Below, one piece after another: positions 30,183 to 41,951 of a stretch of 64,000 bases of DNA. Numbering within the stretch: position 1 is the first letter of the stretch; every line of letters begins with the position of its first letter. Source of the stretch: Azolla caroliniana (taxonomy: Eukaryota > Polypodiophyta); assembly GCA_043228905.1 (NCBI GenBank), contig JBHGNT010000006.1:10416001-10480000 (forward strand), given 5' to 3'. The notes beneath the pieces were generated by a model, which did not search any database, was not told where the DNA came from, and saw only the letters and a list, made by a program, of their open reading frames with translations. Position numbers and translations under genes: made by a program.

Positions 30183-33100
30183 TCAGGCGTCCGCCTCGGG
30201 TGCGGCCGATTCTTTTGGTGGAGGTGTGGGTTCATGGGCGCGGGCCTCTCCTTCGACAGGCTCTGGTACCGTGTGGACGTCCATGGGATGTCTATTGGCC
30301 GGGGCAAGTTCCTCTTGTGTCGTGTCCGTGATCTCCTCGCTGGGAGGTTCTTCTTTCTGCTCTGTGGCCGTTGGAGGGCTGGTGGGGATGGCTGCGAGTC
30401 GTTCTCGTTCGAAGGCTTCTGCTTCCAGGCGAAACAACATCTGACCATCATTGAAGTCCTCCATTATTTGCTCGATTGCCGTGGTGTGAGATTTTTCCAG
30501 GGACTGGTAATCCTCGATTAAATCTGCATGCAGGTTTTGAATGCTGGCTTTGTCCATTTTGTAGAAGCTGTGGCCCTCCTTCCGTCGGTTCTCGGCGTCG
30601 GCGCGTAAAATATGCAATTCGGCAGCTTGGGCTACCCATTCGTCTTCTGCGCGACTTAATGTTTCCTCGACCTTTTTGGTAAGGTGTTGGCGCTGTTTCT
30701 CGAGCAGTATGCGGATGTGTGTCTCATCCATGTCGGGCTGTGCTCGGATGGCTGCTAATTTCTGTTTTAAGCCGTCGACCTTGGCCTGAATCTTCTGTGT
30801 CCTTAGCTCATAGATGGTCTGTTTGTTCTTTGCATCCGCGGTTACGAGCTGGAGAGCCTGCTCGTAACGCTTGGTGAGTTCTTCGGTGGCCTGCTCCCGT
30901 TCTTTCTGACACGTGGCCTGGATTTGTTCCCGTTCGACGATTCTCTCTTCTTGTAGGGCGAAGTAGGAATCTGATAAGGTGTCTCTTTTGCTCTGAAAGT
31001 AGCTTGCACTTGATGAAAAACTCGTTAGCCATCTCTTTAAAGGTCGTACGCTGACTCTGCAGCTGGGCATTCTCCGCGTTCATCCTCTCCTCCCGTTCGC
31101 GATTTCTTTCCTCCTGCCACTGGTTCCAGTTGTGTGCATTGTCGAGCACGGCCTGTAGGTCTAGAACTTCCGTCTCTTTCTTCACCACTGTGGCTGCGTA
31201 TTCCTCCAGCTTGCTTTTGAGTTCGGCTTCCTTGGCCGCGGCTTGCGCTTGTACCCGGCCCAGTGCTACGTTCTACTCGTGTATCCTTCGGTCGGCCTAG
31301 GCTCTTATCTCGGCCATCTACTTGGAAGCTTCTTCTTTTAGGCGAGCCATCGCCTCTTGATGCCGTTGTTCGTGTCTCTCGGTTCGCCGTTGTTCTTCTT
31401 TAAGCTCCGCACGGTAATCCCGAAGCGGGGGTTCTGTCTGAGTTGCCACCTCCTTCGTTGCACGCGGTGCGGGTAGTTCGGTTTGCTCCACGGCCGTGGC
31501 CGCCTCGGTTGTTGTGCAGGCATCGACCATTTGTAACGAGTCCGTTTGTGCACTGGCCTGCACCTTCAGGATGGAGTCGGTGATGGTGCTTTCATCCATC
31601 ATTGTTATGCGTGGAGGCGCTGGGAGGGCCTCAATGGTCGTTACTGGAAGGCTCGGGACTTGTTGTTCTAGCCGGTTTTGCTCCCAGGCTGCCAGCTTCT
31701 GGTTCGCAGCGTGCCATAGTTCTGTAGCCATCTTAGCCTGTTTTTGGGCTACTTTTATCTTCCGGGCCATGTCTCTGGCTGCCCGTGTAGTGCGATCCAG
31801 GTCCCGATATGCCTCGATAAGGGCCGTGTTCAACTCGGGGACCTCCATGAGGAGAGCGACCTGTTTTGCCTGCTTCTTCCTCCCGATTTTTTGTAAAGCC
31901 CTGTCCTCCTGGGGCTCAATTTCACCTATTAGCACGCGTTGAATCATTTTTGTTTCGGCGTGCTCTTCAGCCATTCGAGCGGCTGCCGCGACTTGGGCTC
32001 TGGCGAGGAAGTCGACTAGCTCGAATGACGTACCAAGGCAGAGGAGCGCACTAAATTCGTAAGCCTCCATGGGGAGGTCCTTATACCCGAGGACTTCATC
32101 CTCCGAGATCTGTGTTGTCTGCCCATGCTCGATCGTTCCGTGGTTCAGCGATGCCTCCGAAGGGGTGATAGCCAGGTTGCTCTGTCTGACCACTAAGGCT
32201 TGCTCTTGATGTGGCTCCTTCTGTTCTTCCAAGGACTCGCGGTTGAGTCGTCTTCTTTTGCTTGGCTGTGGTTGGGGTTCCGGGGCCGGTAGTGTCGTTT
32301 CCTCCGCCTGCTTCCTTTTCTAGGGTCGTGGTGGTGCAGCCTACTGTGTGTTGGGGCGTGGGCTAGGTCCTGGGGACGTTACCGAGGGGCGCGACGTTGG
32401 CTGTCAAATGGTGACGTCATCAGCCGTGTTGTCTTCCGCGGCTACCTCCCCCTCCCATTCTTGGCAGGTCTCGGAAACTACCCTTTTTTGTTGGGGTTGG
32501 GTGGGTGGTGGTGCAGATGCGGTTTTCTGGTCGGCGGCAGGGGGTGAAGGCGATGTGGGCTCCTCCCATGCTTCGTGGCTGATGGCCACGAATTTCTCTC
32601 TCTGCCTCCGTGGTGGTGGTGGGGACGTGAGTGCGCGAGGGGAAGGAAGCGAAGAGGGTGGGTATAGCACCATCAAAAAGTGGGTAAGAACAAACAACAT
32701 CTTCTTACCGGACTGAAATGAAGCTAAGGCGGCGCGGAGTCCTTCGCCTGTGATGATTCCCCAATCGATTATGTTTCCTTCATAAGTGTTGATGATGATG
32801 GCTGCCTTGTTCTACGGCATGCTCATTGGGTTCGTATGCACGAACGCATACTCCATCAAGATACGAGCAATCTCCCCGAAAGCTTTGTTGGGCCCACCAT
32901 ACGTGCGATATGCCTTCCCTGTGGCTGAGTACTCACCGAAGTACGCCTTCGTCTTTGATGCCGGGGGTATGTCGACCTCATGGTCCCCTCCCTGTTGCAG
33001 GTCCAAAACAGCCCGAAGCACGTTGTTGGTGATGGCTTCGAGACTTATACGTTTCGCCACAGTTTGGGCATCTGGGTGCGCGGGGGCATCGATGATCTTC

Positions 33101-33465
33101 AGGTAACCGCCCATTCCTCGTTCCTGGAGCCAGGCGCGGGTTTCTGCTGAGGCGGTAAGAGGCATAGTGGAGATGGAGGCTGGGTTCGACTGTGTGGAAG
33201 CGTGAAGCAAAGTGATGAGGCGAGGGCGAGCTACAGCAGGAGCAGCAGGAAGTGGAAGTCCAGCAGAGAGGTTATGAGAGCGGAAGAGGGCTTGAGAGCA
33301 AGAGCGCTTCGCGTGATGAGGGCGAGATGGGGTTTCTGATCTTGATAGCAATGGAGATGGAGAGCGATAATCGTCTGTGCTGCATTTTGGAAACGGTTTT
33401 GGTAACTTATTCCTAGGGTTTTGTGCCTGCAGCGAATCCTGAGGATTCTGAGTCGTGGGTGCCAT
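30183..33465 (-). pseudogene. ORF3 of element H: long coiled-coil protein 3' of pol
   Basis: A near-continuous coding region of about 1,090 codons: 32812-33465, 32404-32700 and 31318-32232 lie in one frame separated by single stops. 30808-31188 continues in that frame and shifts near 31015 to 30183-31070. The N-terminal part has a Ser/Pro/Arg-rich leader, then a globular segment (ETRAWLQERGMGGYLKIIDA). The middle and C-terminal parts are rich in Glu, Gln, Arg, Ala and Lys with heptad spacing, e.g. LKEEQRRTERHEQRHQEAM and VDGLKQKLAAIRAQPDMDET. A Pro/Glu-rich tail ends at 30183. No transmembrane segment or env signature is evident. The homologous ORF in element I argues for real function. The role is unknown; a structural or RNA/particle-associated protein is possible. 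Confidence 0.7.
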
Positions 33466-33742
33466 AATAAGTGACTAGCACCACGTGTCCTGAAGGTGAC
33501 TGGGGTGCTTCTAGTGCTTTGCATGTGGTTTGCATGTGTGAACAACTTAAATACTAACTGAGGGGTGGCGAGGGGTGGAGCATAGAGAGTTGAAGGTAAC
33601 TTGAACTAAGAGTGGAGGTGAGGGGTGCTCCTAAAATTGTGGGTGCCTAGGTGGGTGGTGTAGGTGTAGCTAAACAGTGGCTAAACTATGGGTAATCCTA
33701 CCTACTACTACTTTTATTACTTTCAAGAAGGTGGGTGAGTCC
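33466..33742 (-). other. Gap between integrase and ORF3 of element H
   Basis: No ORF is supported. G/T-rich short repeats (GGTGGGTG, GAGGGGTGG) are frequent. It could hold the promoter or splice acceptor used to express ORF3, but no specific signal was identified. Confidence 0.4.
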
Positions 33743-34690
33743 TTATGCAGGGGGACACGTGGCGTCCTCCGTGGTGATCTCCCGAGTCCCGTTGGTGCCG
33801 TGTGGCTTGGTAAACGGGTTGGGTGGTGTAGTCCCTCGATATGGTCTAAGCAGAAAACCATTGGCCCAGCTCTTGACCGTGTCGCCGGCAAGTGTGCCAA
33901 GCTGGAACGTCCCGTTGAACTCGTCAATAATCCAGAATGGACCGGTCCACCGAAATCTTAATTTTCCCAGCATTGACCCGAGTCGTGTTTGGAAAAGAAG
34001 AATTGGTTTGCCGATGGTGAGCTCCTTCTCTAGTCCATGTCGATGTCGATCCACGAAAGCCTTGCGTTGCCATTGGCGTTGTTCGAGTTGGGCCATACTC
34101 TCTGTCCTATCTTCCCCGAGTTCAAGGAGTTGTTCCAGCCGGTATTGCTCGGATTCGACCTTGGGGAGCCGTGCTTTGACTTGAACTCGGAGGCTCGGGA
34201 CTTGGAACTCGACTGGCATTACAGCTTCTAACCCGAACGTTATTCGAAAGTGCGTCGATTGGATGCTTGTTTTGAAAGTCGTACGATACGCCCACAACGC
34301 GCTCTGGAGTTTGTCATCCCAATCGGTCATGTTTTCATTGACGATCTTCTTCAGTATGGTTTGGAGGATTTTATTTGTTGATTCTGCCAAGCCGTTCGCT
34401 TGCGGGTAGTATGGTGTGCTTTTCTTGTGCACCACCGCGTAGTGGTGTGTAAGCTCACGTATTATATGATTGATGAAGTGCCCACCTTGGTCACTAACGA
34501 GCTCGATTGGACATCCGTAACGGCACCAGCGGTGCTCATACACAAATTTAGCCGTGAATGCCGCCGTGTTATCTTAGACTGCCCTAGCCTCGACCCATTT
34601 GGTGCAGTAATCCGTGGCAACGATAATATATCTATTCCCTGTTCGGGCCATGGGTGGTTTGAAAGGACCTACAAAATCCAAACCCCATTT
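33743..34690 (-). pseudogene. Integrase core and C-terminus of element H
   Basis: The ORF 33743-34543 has VSDQGGHFINHIIRELTHHY with the second catalytic Asp and YYPQANGLAESTNKIL with the Glu. A C-terminal domain follows with LRFRWTGPFWIIDEFNGTFQ. Upstream, at about 34560-34690, the first-Asp region lies in another frame with a stop ([13 protein letters not shown], then VARAVEAR-like sequence). No chromodomain was found. Confidence 0.78.
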
Positions 34691-35587
34691 TTAAAATGGG
34701 TCCAACGGAAGAATCGGTTGGTGTGGCATCCGTGACTGTTCCATTGGTTGCCCCAGACATTGACACAAAGTGCACTGCCGGCAAAACTCATGAGCGTCTT
34801 TCTTTGTTGTCGGCCACCATAATCCACTTTGCCAAACTTTCCTTGCCATGGAATCCCCGGCGTAGTGTCCCCCATCTACTCCCTGGTGGGCTTCCTGAAG
34901 AACGGCGTTCTTCTCGAACTGCCGAATCACTCGGCGCCATATGCCGTCCGAGCCTTTGTGGTAGACAATGTTCGAGACGAGGCAAAAATTCCGACTACGC
35001 ACTGCTAGGCATTTTCTCGTGTCAAGGGTCATGTGCTCGGGAGGTACACCGGTAGTGAGAAAATGGGTCATCTCCGTGATCCATTCATCTCCGTTATCGT
35101 CTGGTACCGTGGTCAGGTTAAATAGGCTGGTGTCTGGTAGCTCGTCGTACGTTGTTTTCGCCGGTTCTCCTGACTCAAGACGGCTCAAGTAGTCGGCGAC
35201 GGCATGTTGTACCCCGGGTCGATGCTGAATCTGAAAATCGAACTCTTGTAGTAGGAGCATCCACCGAACCAACCGTCTGGTGAGGGCTTGTTTATTGACC
35301 AAATAAAGAAGGGCCGAGTGATCCACGTGAAAGGTAAATTTTCGGCCTAAGAGATAATGCCAAAATTTGTTGATGCTATAAATCATACCGAGAGCCTCCC
35401 GCTCGGTGGTGGAGTAATTCTTTTCCGCGGTCGAGAGCCGTCGGCTGGCGTAGTACACGGGCCTATACCAATTCGGGGGTGTGCATTGCATCAGAGCACT
35501 TCCGATGGCGATGTCCGAAGCATCCACGAAGACATGAAACGGTTCGGACCAAACCGAAGACTGGACCACCGGGGCATGTGACAACAT
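34691..35587 (-). pseudogene. RNase H and integrase zinc domain of element H
   Basis: One ORF contains the RNase H core (FHVFVDASDIAIGSALMQ, STTEREALGMIYSINKFWHY, FHVDHSALLYL), a linker with MTHFLTTGVPPEHM, and the HHCC zinc site (EAHQGVDGGHYAG, CRQCTLCQ). The frame is open for 298 codons, starting mid-domain after a stop near 35588. Confidence 0.82.
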
Positions 35588-36637
35588 TCATTTGAGGGTC
35601 TGATAGGCCGTGTCCTCGACTGACGTCCATTGGAAAGGAAGGCGATGGACTGCCGCGTGTAAGGGTGTCGCGAAATCGGCCAAGTGTCATATCATTCGGC
35701 TGTGCCACCGGATCTGTCTCAAAAAACGGCTTAGTGCCTTAGCGTTCGAGGGTGCGGTGGCCTCCAGGATTTCCTTTACTTTATCCGGGTCCATAGCGAT
35801 GCCTTCTTGACTAACAATGTGGCCGAGAAGGTTGCCGCTGGTGACTAAGAATGCGTATTTCGCCGGGTTTAAACTCAATCGAGCTTAGCGACATCGGTCC
35901 AGGCAGAGTCGTAACTGGGTCATGTGTTCCCGTCGATGGCCATACACGGCGAAATCGTCGAGAAAAACTTGCATGAACGCCGGGATGTAGTCATGAAAGA
36001 TTTCAGTGATGATGCGCTGGAACGTAGCCAGCGCTGTTTTTAGACCAAACATCATAACTTCTGCTACAAAAACACCCCATTCTGTGACGAAAGCCGTTTT
36101 CTCCTGATCCTCCAGGTGCATTCTTATCTGGTTATAGCCGCTGAACCCGTCGAGGAAACTGTAGCATTCGTGGCCGGCTACCGTGTCGAGGACGCTATCC
36201 GTGAATGGGAGAGGGAAACCGTCGGTGACTGTTGCCGCGTTAAGCTTCCGATAGTCGACGCAGACACGGATTTTTCCGTTCTTCTTTGGGACCACTACGA
36301 TCGGGCTCAACCATGTAGCCCGTTTAACAGGGCGAATGAAGCCCACTCGGAGTAACTTGTCAATTTCCTCTTTGACTTTAGCGGCGTAGTTGGGGTTCAT
36401 CCTGTAGCGCCTCTGCTGAACCGACCGAGTGTCGGGTAAGATGTGAATTTGATGTTGGTAGTATTGAGGATCCAGCCCCTTCATATCGGTGTAAGACCAA
36501 GCGAAAACATCCTGGTAGTTGGTGAGTAATTTTACGAGGCATGCCCGTTCGCCGGTTGGTAGATTATTGGTAATTTGTACCGTACGGGGATTCTCGTCCG
36601 AACCGAGGTTTATTGTTTCCAGGGTTGATGCTTTCAC
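35588..36637 (-). pseudogene. Reverse transcriptase of element H
   Basis: ORF 35885-36637 has YRMNPNYAAKVKEEIDKLLR, SPIVVVPKKNGKIRVCVDYR, SFLDGFSGYNQIRM and the catalytic FLDD in MQVFLDDFAVYG. A stop near 35884 precedes the thumb and connection region (LNPAKYAFLVTSGNLLGHIV, 35463-35878). The catalytic core is intact. Confidence 0.85.
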
Positions 36638-37480
36638 TCGTTGTGAAACGGCAAGCTCACGTTCGAAAGCCTCCCGAGCATGACGTAGCTCGGCAACTGT
36701 GGTTGCATCGGGTTCATCCTGGGGTGGTTACTCCTCCGTGACTTCCTCGTCTTTAGATGGCTCGATGGTTGGTAAGACATTGATTTCGAAGAGAGGAATG
36801 ATCGTGGGATGATCATCTAGGAAGTCATCGACCTCCTCATCGGCCAATCCATCAAGCATATGGACCCCTTCCGCGTATAACGGCGAAGTGTTGAGGGCGA
36901 CGGGTACTCGTTCTTCAGTGATGATTCGGACTTTTGTCTTCCCTCTTCGGAACGAGATCATGTTGCGTTGCCAATGTTGCTTGATATTCGTTGTACGCAA
37001 CCATGGTCGACCTAGTAACATTGGGTAGGCGCCTTGTGTCTCTAGTCGTAGCACGACAGCCGAGATCGTGAACATGTGGCCGCTGAGTGTGCAGTCGAGA
37101 TGGCGGATTAAACCAATGGGGTGAACGGAGCGGGTGTCGGCCATCCGAAGCCAAAAGGGACATGGTTCCCATTGATTCAGGCCGAGTTTGAGACACGTTG
37201 ATTCGCTAATAACGTTTATGCCGGATCCGCCGTCGATGATGCATCCGTGCAGGTCTTGTCCCTTAATGATGATTCGCACGGCTGGGTTCTGAGAATCCAT
37301 GAGTGGTGGACCGGTTCCTGCTTCGGTGAGGTGTACCGGTGGTGTCACGGCCGTAGTATTGGCCTATAGTGCCGCCAGGGTGTCCCGAAATCTCGGCATG
37401 AGTGGTAGCAGTTTATGTAGGGGCGGTGAAATGCGAGAGTTGGTAAGAACATCCCATAGTTGGTTGTCCTCCGACGACGT
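36638..37480 (-). pseudogene. Protease region of element H
   Basis: ORF 36728-37348 has IIDGGSGINVISESTCLKLG, the protease active-site loop in its plant DGGSG form, and YPMLLGRPWL. An acidic tail follows. Stops separate it from gag (near 37350) and from RT (near 36727). Confidence 0.8.
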
Positions 37481-37498
37481 GGATGGTGTCGGGGTTTG

Positions 37499-39013
37499 TC
37501 ATACTTCACTGGGCCTGTCCTTCATGTCAGTTTGCATGCGTGCGGCATTATTTTTATTGGCCGTGTCGACCCATTCTTTTGCTGCCTGTCGTACTTCATC
37601 CTGGATTTGCCACTGAGTAGTCTGCGCTTTACTCCGGGTAGTGACCGTTTGAACATCGGCCATGATACTGTTTACCGCGGGCGCCTTGCCACGGTTGGTT
37701 GTCGGACATTGCGTGGCGTAGTGGCCTGGTTGGTTACATTTAAAACATGTCACGTTGGCCGAGCTGCTGGTGTCCGCTCAGTCTGTGTGTGGAAGCAGTT
37801 GTTGTTGATCCTCGGTCTCAGTTGGTGGTGGGTTGTTCCGAGGTGCGTTGGAGTTGCGTTGGTCCTGTTGAGGATCGTCCCGTCGGTGGTTGTGATTAGG
37901 TCTTCTGTTGTTGCGGGTGTTGCGATTACCGTTTCGTCGATCCATGCGTGAGTTCCTTCGGTCATACCGATCATCGCGATCGTCATCGTATTGAGCATAA
38001 TCGTCGTGCCGGTCATCGCGATAATAATCACGGCGATTATCACGTTGGTAGTCGTCGTTTCGGCACCATCGATCCGGGGATCGCGGTTGGTCGTTATCCT
38101 GGTCGCGGTAGATATATCGCTCGTCTTGCCGAGAGTATGTATTTCATGGCTCGATCTGGCGGACTAGTGCCGTCGTTGTGCGGTTCAGCATATTATATTC
38201 GCACTGCTCGACCGTGTGAACTCGAGACTGACAGATCGGACACTGTGGTCGGTGGGGACATTTGAGGGCTAGGTGTCCTGATCCTGAACACGCAGTGCAT
38301 TGGAGGGCTTGGCGAAAGCGATTGTCCTCTTGGGGAAGAGTGTTTTGCAAGGATGTCATCGACAAGGCCGTGCCGTGCTGGTTCCAATCGAGGGCGAGAA
38401 GGCGCGCTATGACTTGTTCGATAGTATGGTTGGCGAAATTTGTAAGTGCGAGAGTCGTTCGTAGAGGCTCTCGTAAACTGGATAGGAAAGTGTCTGGTAT
38501 ATGTTGTGTCGAGACATCATCGGCCACTTGTCTGTAGAGATCCTGGAACCGGATCGTAAACTGCGCGACCGTTTCGTGCGGTTCGTGGCATATAGAGAAG
38601 AATTGCCGTAGCAGTTCCCGTTTAGTCACCTCGCGATGAAAAAGTTCAAGGAACTTTGTGCGCATGATTTGGAAAGTGGTGGCCTCTCCTATTTCGAGAC
38701 GAGAGTACCATCGTGCGGTCGGTCCCTCGAGGGAGAGTGTGAGCTCGGCAATCTTCGATGCATCGATTTCGGCCGGTGTGAGGCGGTGCGTGGAGTGGTT
38801 AGCCTGCCACGTGGATATGAAGGCACGGACGTGTGACTCCGCGTCAGGTCCGTCAGCATATCGTGGGTATGGGTACGGCATGATGTCGTACTGTGGTTCT
38901 TCTGGTAGCACCGGAAAAGGGTTGAGTTCCAGTTGATTGACCTCCGGAGGGCTGAACGGGGGCGCTGGTGGTGAATCCACTAGCGATCGAGTGTCCGGTG
39001 GCGAGGATTGCAC
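37499..39013 (-). pseudogene. Gag of element H with three zinc knuckles
   Basis: ORF 38144-39013 begins with a Pro-rich leader, then a Gag core (FISTWQANHSTHRLTPAEID, FLELFHREVTKRELLRQFF) and two CCHC knuckles, CTACSGSGHLALKC and CPICQSRVHTVEQC. After a TGA it continues as an Arg/Asp/Tyr/Asn-rich low-complexity tail (37760-38130, e.g. RRDYYRDDRHDDYAQYDDDR). A third knuckle, CFKCNQPGHYATQC, lies in 37499-37753. The RD-rich tail probably binds RNA. Two stops interrupt an otherwise continuous frame. Confidence 0.82.
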
Positions 39014-39181
39014 TGGACAAGCCCCCGATTGCTCGGGAAAGGATTGGTCAGTGACCGCCGAGTCGGAAGTTCCTTCGACTGGCTCAGGGCGTCAGGCAGG
39101 TGGCCGAGACCTCGTGGTGCGAGAGGGTGCCGTAACGGCGGCTGGTGGTTACCTTCAACGAAATTCGTTGTGCACTCACAG

Positions 39182-39199
39182 ATGTAACCGGGTGTGCCA
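39182..39199 (-). other. Primer-binding site of element H, tRNA not identified
   Basis: The minus strand reads TGGCACACCCGGTTACAT, five bases inside the LTR, beginning with the TGG complement of CCA. I could not match it to a remembered tRNA. Confidence 0.55.
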
Positions 39200-39204
39200 A
39201 ATTG

Positions 39205-39660
39205 TGTTGCCCGTTCCTTTGGGTGAACACATTCGATAGATCTGCGTCTATCGGTCTTCAAGGGCGTGGTACGTGAAGGCTCGTACCGAGGCGTCGAGAG
39301 AGATACAGGGCTCAGAGAGAAAAACACTAGCCAGGCTTTGATAGACGTGGCGGCGTGAAACTCATAGGTATAGATCGAAACACAGACTCATGCAGCAAAA
39401 TCGGCACAATTGAGATATATTACTATGGCAGAAAAAGGATTACAGAACACGGTCTATGGCCGGTTACCTTACAAGTTTATCTAATTCGAATGACTAAGCT
39501 AGTGCTTCCGCCTATAATTTTCTTCACTCTCTCCCTATTCTGAGGTACTGCTCCTCGTTTAAATAACTTTTCCCCTAACACACAGCCGAGCCATCGGTGG
39601 CCCGTGATACTCGGACTCGGCGTTTGCTAATTTCCTAATTTTACATTTCTGTCCTCTGGA
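39205..39660 (-). repeat. 5' LTR of element H
   Basis: A 456-bp copy of 29511-29971 starting TGTTGCCCGTTCC and stopping at CTCTGGA, so the terminal CAACA of the other copy is absent. ORF3-like coding sequence of element I follows at once. Confidence 0.87.
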
Positions 39661-39870
39661 TGAACGCGTCGAACTTGTTCTGGAGTGTTTTTGCATTTTT
39701 CGGAGTCATGGCCCGAACATCTTTCTTGTCATCCGAGGACTATCGAAGTTCGAACCGGAACCGCTCGATCTCCGTTTCCGCATTTGTTGCCGCTTTCTTA
39801 GCTTTGGCCGCTATTGCATGCTATTGCATGTTGGGCCTCCACCTCCTCTCGTAATGCCTAGCTTTCATCC
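39661..39870 (-). pseudogene. Coiled-coil ORF3 of element I, upstream part
   Basis: The minus strand gives ALREEVEAQHA, then in another frame AAKAKKAATNAETEIERFRF and MTPKNAKTLQNKFDAF up to the H insertion. It continues the helical ORF seen at 28550-29510. Confidence 0.55.
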
Positions 39871-40847
39871 GTGGAAGAGCCTTTTGAGGGTGCCGCCGCT
39901 ATGGTGTCTTGCAGTTTTCGCAAGCGTAATGTCCGCCGGTTGTTCCACAATGTGCCTCTCGAAGGATCATCGGTTTTTTGTCACTATGGATGCAGCGGTG
40001 CCAAATGCCTTCATCGCCTTTGTGGTAGAACATCCCCTCTGACATGCAAAAAATTTGGTTGTGGACTGCCAACCACTTCTTCTCGTCAATCCTCATTTGC
40101 GGGGGAGGTAATCCCGTAGTCCAAAAATGACTCATCTCATCGAGCTATTTGTCTTCTAGGAACACAATGTTCATTCTTGCCTCGGCTGCCAAAATTTGTA
40201 ATATGCCGTTGTTCAGAAAATCATCATAATAGCCCGCAATGACTTCTCCGTTCTTGATGCGTCTTAGGTAGTCCACTATGGCGTGCTAAGTTCCTGGCCT
40301 ATGTTGTATCTCAAATATCTGTCTTGCCAACTTGCCCGTGAGAGTTTGCTTGGAGACAAGGAGGGCCGCATGGCCAACATAGAACATGAATTTCCGGCCC
40401 AATAGGTAGTGTCAGAATTTGTTTATGCTATAAATCATACCTAGGCTTCGCGTTTGGTCATAGAGTAATTTCATTCGGTGGCCAAAAGCTTTTGGCTCAT
40501 ATAGTAGACAAACTGATACCAGTTTGGCTTAATTAGCTGCATTACTACAATCCTGATTGCAATGTCCGACGTGTTGACAAACACGTGGAACTGATGCGTT
40601 CAATTTGGAGGTTGGACGACCGATGATTGTGTTAACATTACTTTCAGGGCCATGTAGGCTTTGTCTTCTATTTCCATCCATTTGAATAGTGTACGATGTA
40701 CTTCTACATGCAATGGCATAGCAAAGTTGGCTAGGTAGTGTAACATCCGACTATGCCATCCGATTTGTCCGAGGAAGCGGCTTTGGGCTTTTGCATTTTT
40801 CGGGGCCGACGCTTCAATGATTGCCTTGATTTTTCCTGGGTCAACCG
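39871..40847 (-). pseudogene. RT end, RNase H and integrase linker of element I
   Basis: Minus ORF 39899-40135 (FWTTGLPPPQMRIDEKKWLA, REAHCGTTGGHYACENC) matches the H linker MTHFLTTGVPPEHM...GGHYAG. To the right, decayed RNase H (YYMSQKLLATE region, FYVGHAALLVSKQ) and RT thumb (PGKIKAIIEASAPKNAKAQS) can be read in shifted frames. It ends at copia J, which is inserted after VDPGK-type sequence. Confidence 0.65.
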
Positions 40848-41488
40848 TGTTAGAAATATTGAGAATCGATTAGATAGGTATATAGAGTTATAACCACAGA
40901 GATGGATATATGAAAACAAAACTTCTATTACATATGAGAGCAACTCACAATGGTAGTTCACCCATGCGCTCACACCTTAGAGCTTGGATGAGATTGGGAC
41001 CAACTCCCTACAAAATTAGTGGGGACTGATGATCAATCCAACCACTATGTAAGAAAGTGGATTATATTCTATGTTTGGGACTCTGAGTATAACATTAAAT
41101 GTGCAAGTCAGTTGATAGTATTAGAGATATTCCTTTTCTATCAACTGACGTGTCGTTTAATATGACCCAACTCCCTAGATACAACCTAATGCTAGATAAT
41201 ACTTATCTTGAAGTCAATGGAACATACTTCAAGACTAAGTACATCGTAACCTGCTCACAAAATATTCTAGGTGACTTGATTAGCCAATCCTATTACCTAT
41301 TTCGCTCTTTAATAAATCCATTGTGTCCTACGCATCTACGGTTTCCTAGATTAACACCTTATCGATCCATATGGTCGAATTGCACACTAGCCGCTCCTCA
41401 TTTGGGGCACTATCACAAAATGTGCACTCTAAGAGCACATATGGGGATAGATTTACAACTTGGGGATGATCATTGATTATATCAAACA
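40848..41488 (-). repeat. 3' LTR of copia J
   Basis: It starts TGTTAGAAATATTGAGAATC and matches 57283-57452. The inner end (TATATCAAACA) is inferred from the TG...CA rule and the adjoining polypurine-like TGTGGTGGCA on the minus strand. No credible ORF inside. Confidence 0.75.
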
Positions 41489-41940
41489 TGCCACCACAAT
41501 GGTCAACCCATTGAGTTCACATGGAATTAGGTCAACTCCTAGTCGTTGAAGGTGTTGTTGTAGTTGTTCTGCTCCAAGTATCTTTGTGAATATGTCCACA
41601 ACATTTTCTGATGTCGGATAGTACTCAAGCTCCACAATCTTATCATTTACTAACTCCCGCCAACACTATGACCATTCAACAGAGAATCCCCATTTATTAA
41701 CTTCCTCTTGAAGCAGCCAACACTATGACCATTCAAATGGTTGTCATGCAAGCTGTCGGGGCAAATGTTTCTTGTACATCGAACCCTTCAATTTGGGAGT
41801 ATTCTTGTGCTACTAGCCTAGCCTTAAATTTCTCCAAAGAACCATCGACTTTATACTTTACTTTCCACACCCACTTGGTGCCTATCACCTTGCTCTTTGT
41901 TGGCCTCTCTACCACCCCCCACATGTCATTTTTCATGATG
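41489..41940 (-). pseudogene. RT and RNase H remnants of copia J with a large deletion
   Basis: 41733-41936 encodes the RT start (KVIGTKWVWKVKYKVDGSLE, FKARLVAQEYSQIEGFDVQE). Just downstream the sequence jumps to the RNase H end (NDKIVELEYYPTSENVVDIF, TKILGAEQLQQHLQRLGVD) at about 41500-41660. The 20-base string CCAACACTATGACCATTCAA occurs on both sides of the junction (near 41664 and 41718), suggesting an end-joining deletion with filler. Confidence 0.7.
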
Positions 41941-41951
41941 CTATCGTATTC

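Larger units (their letters stand above)
29511..39660 (-). mobile_element. Gypsy element H with extra coiled-coil ORF, inserted in element I
   Basis: LTRs at 29511-29971 (3') and 39205-39660 (5', lacking the last few bases). Leftward order: primer site, gag with three CCHC knuckles, protease, RT, RNase H, integrase, a non-coding gap, a long coiled-coil ORF, 3' LTR. The DGGSG protease and FLDD RT motifs suggest a plant Tat/Athila-like lineage; that placement is from memory. Each ORF has only a few stops, so it is younger than I. The right boundary has lost a few bases and the target duplication. Confidence 0.85.
28216..40847 (-). mobile_element. Gypsy element I, older relative of H, split and truncated
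   Basis: Seen as two pieces, 28216-29510 and 39661-40847, on either side of H. Reading leftward: the RT end and RNase H (40847 to about 40150), the RNase H-integrase linker, an apparent deletion of the integrase core, a coiled-coil ORF across the H insertion, and a 3' LTR (28216-28544). The right side ends where copia J inserted in RT; gag and protease are not in the window. It is heavily decayed. Confidence 0.75.

Noticed and set aside
30183-33465. An env gene (endogenous retrovirus)
   Set aside because: Position fits, but I see no signal peptide, transmembrane segment or fusion-type motif; the protein is mostly charged coiled coil.
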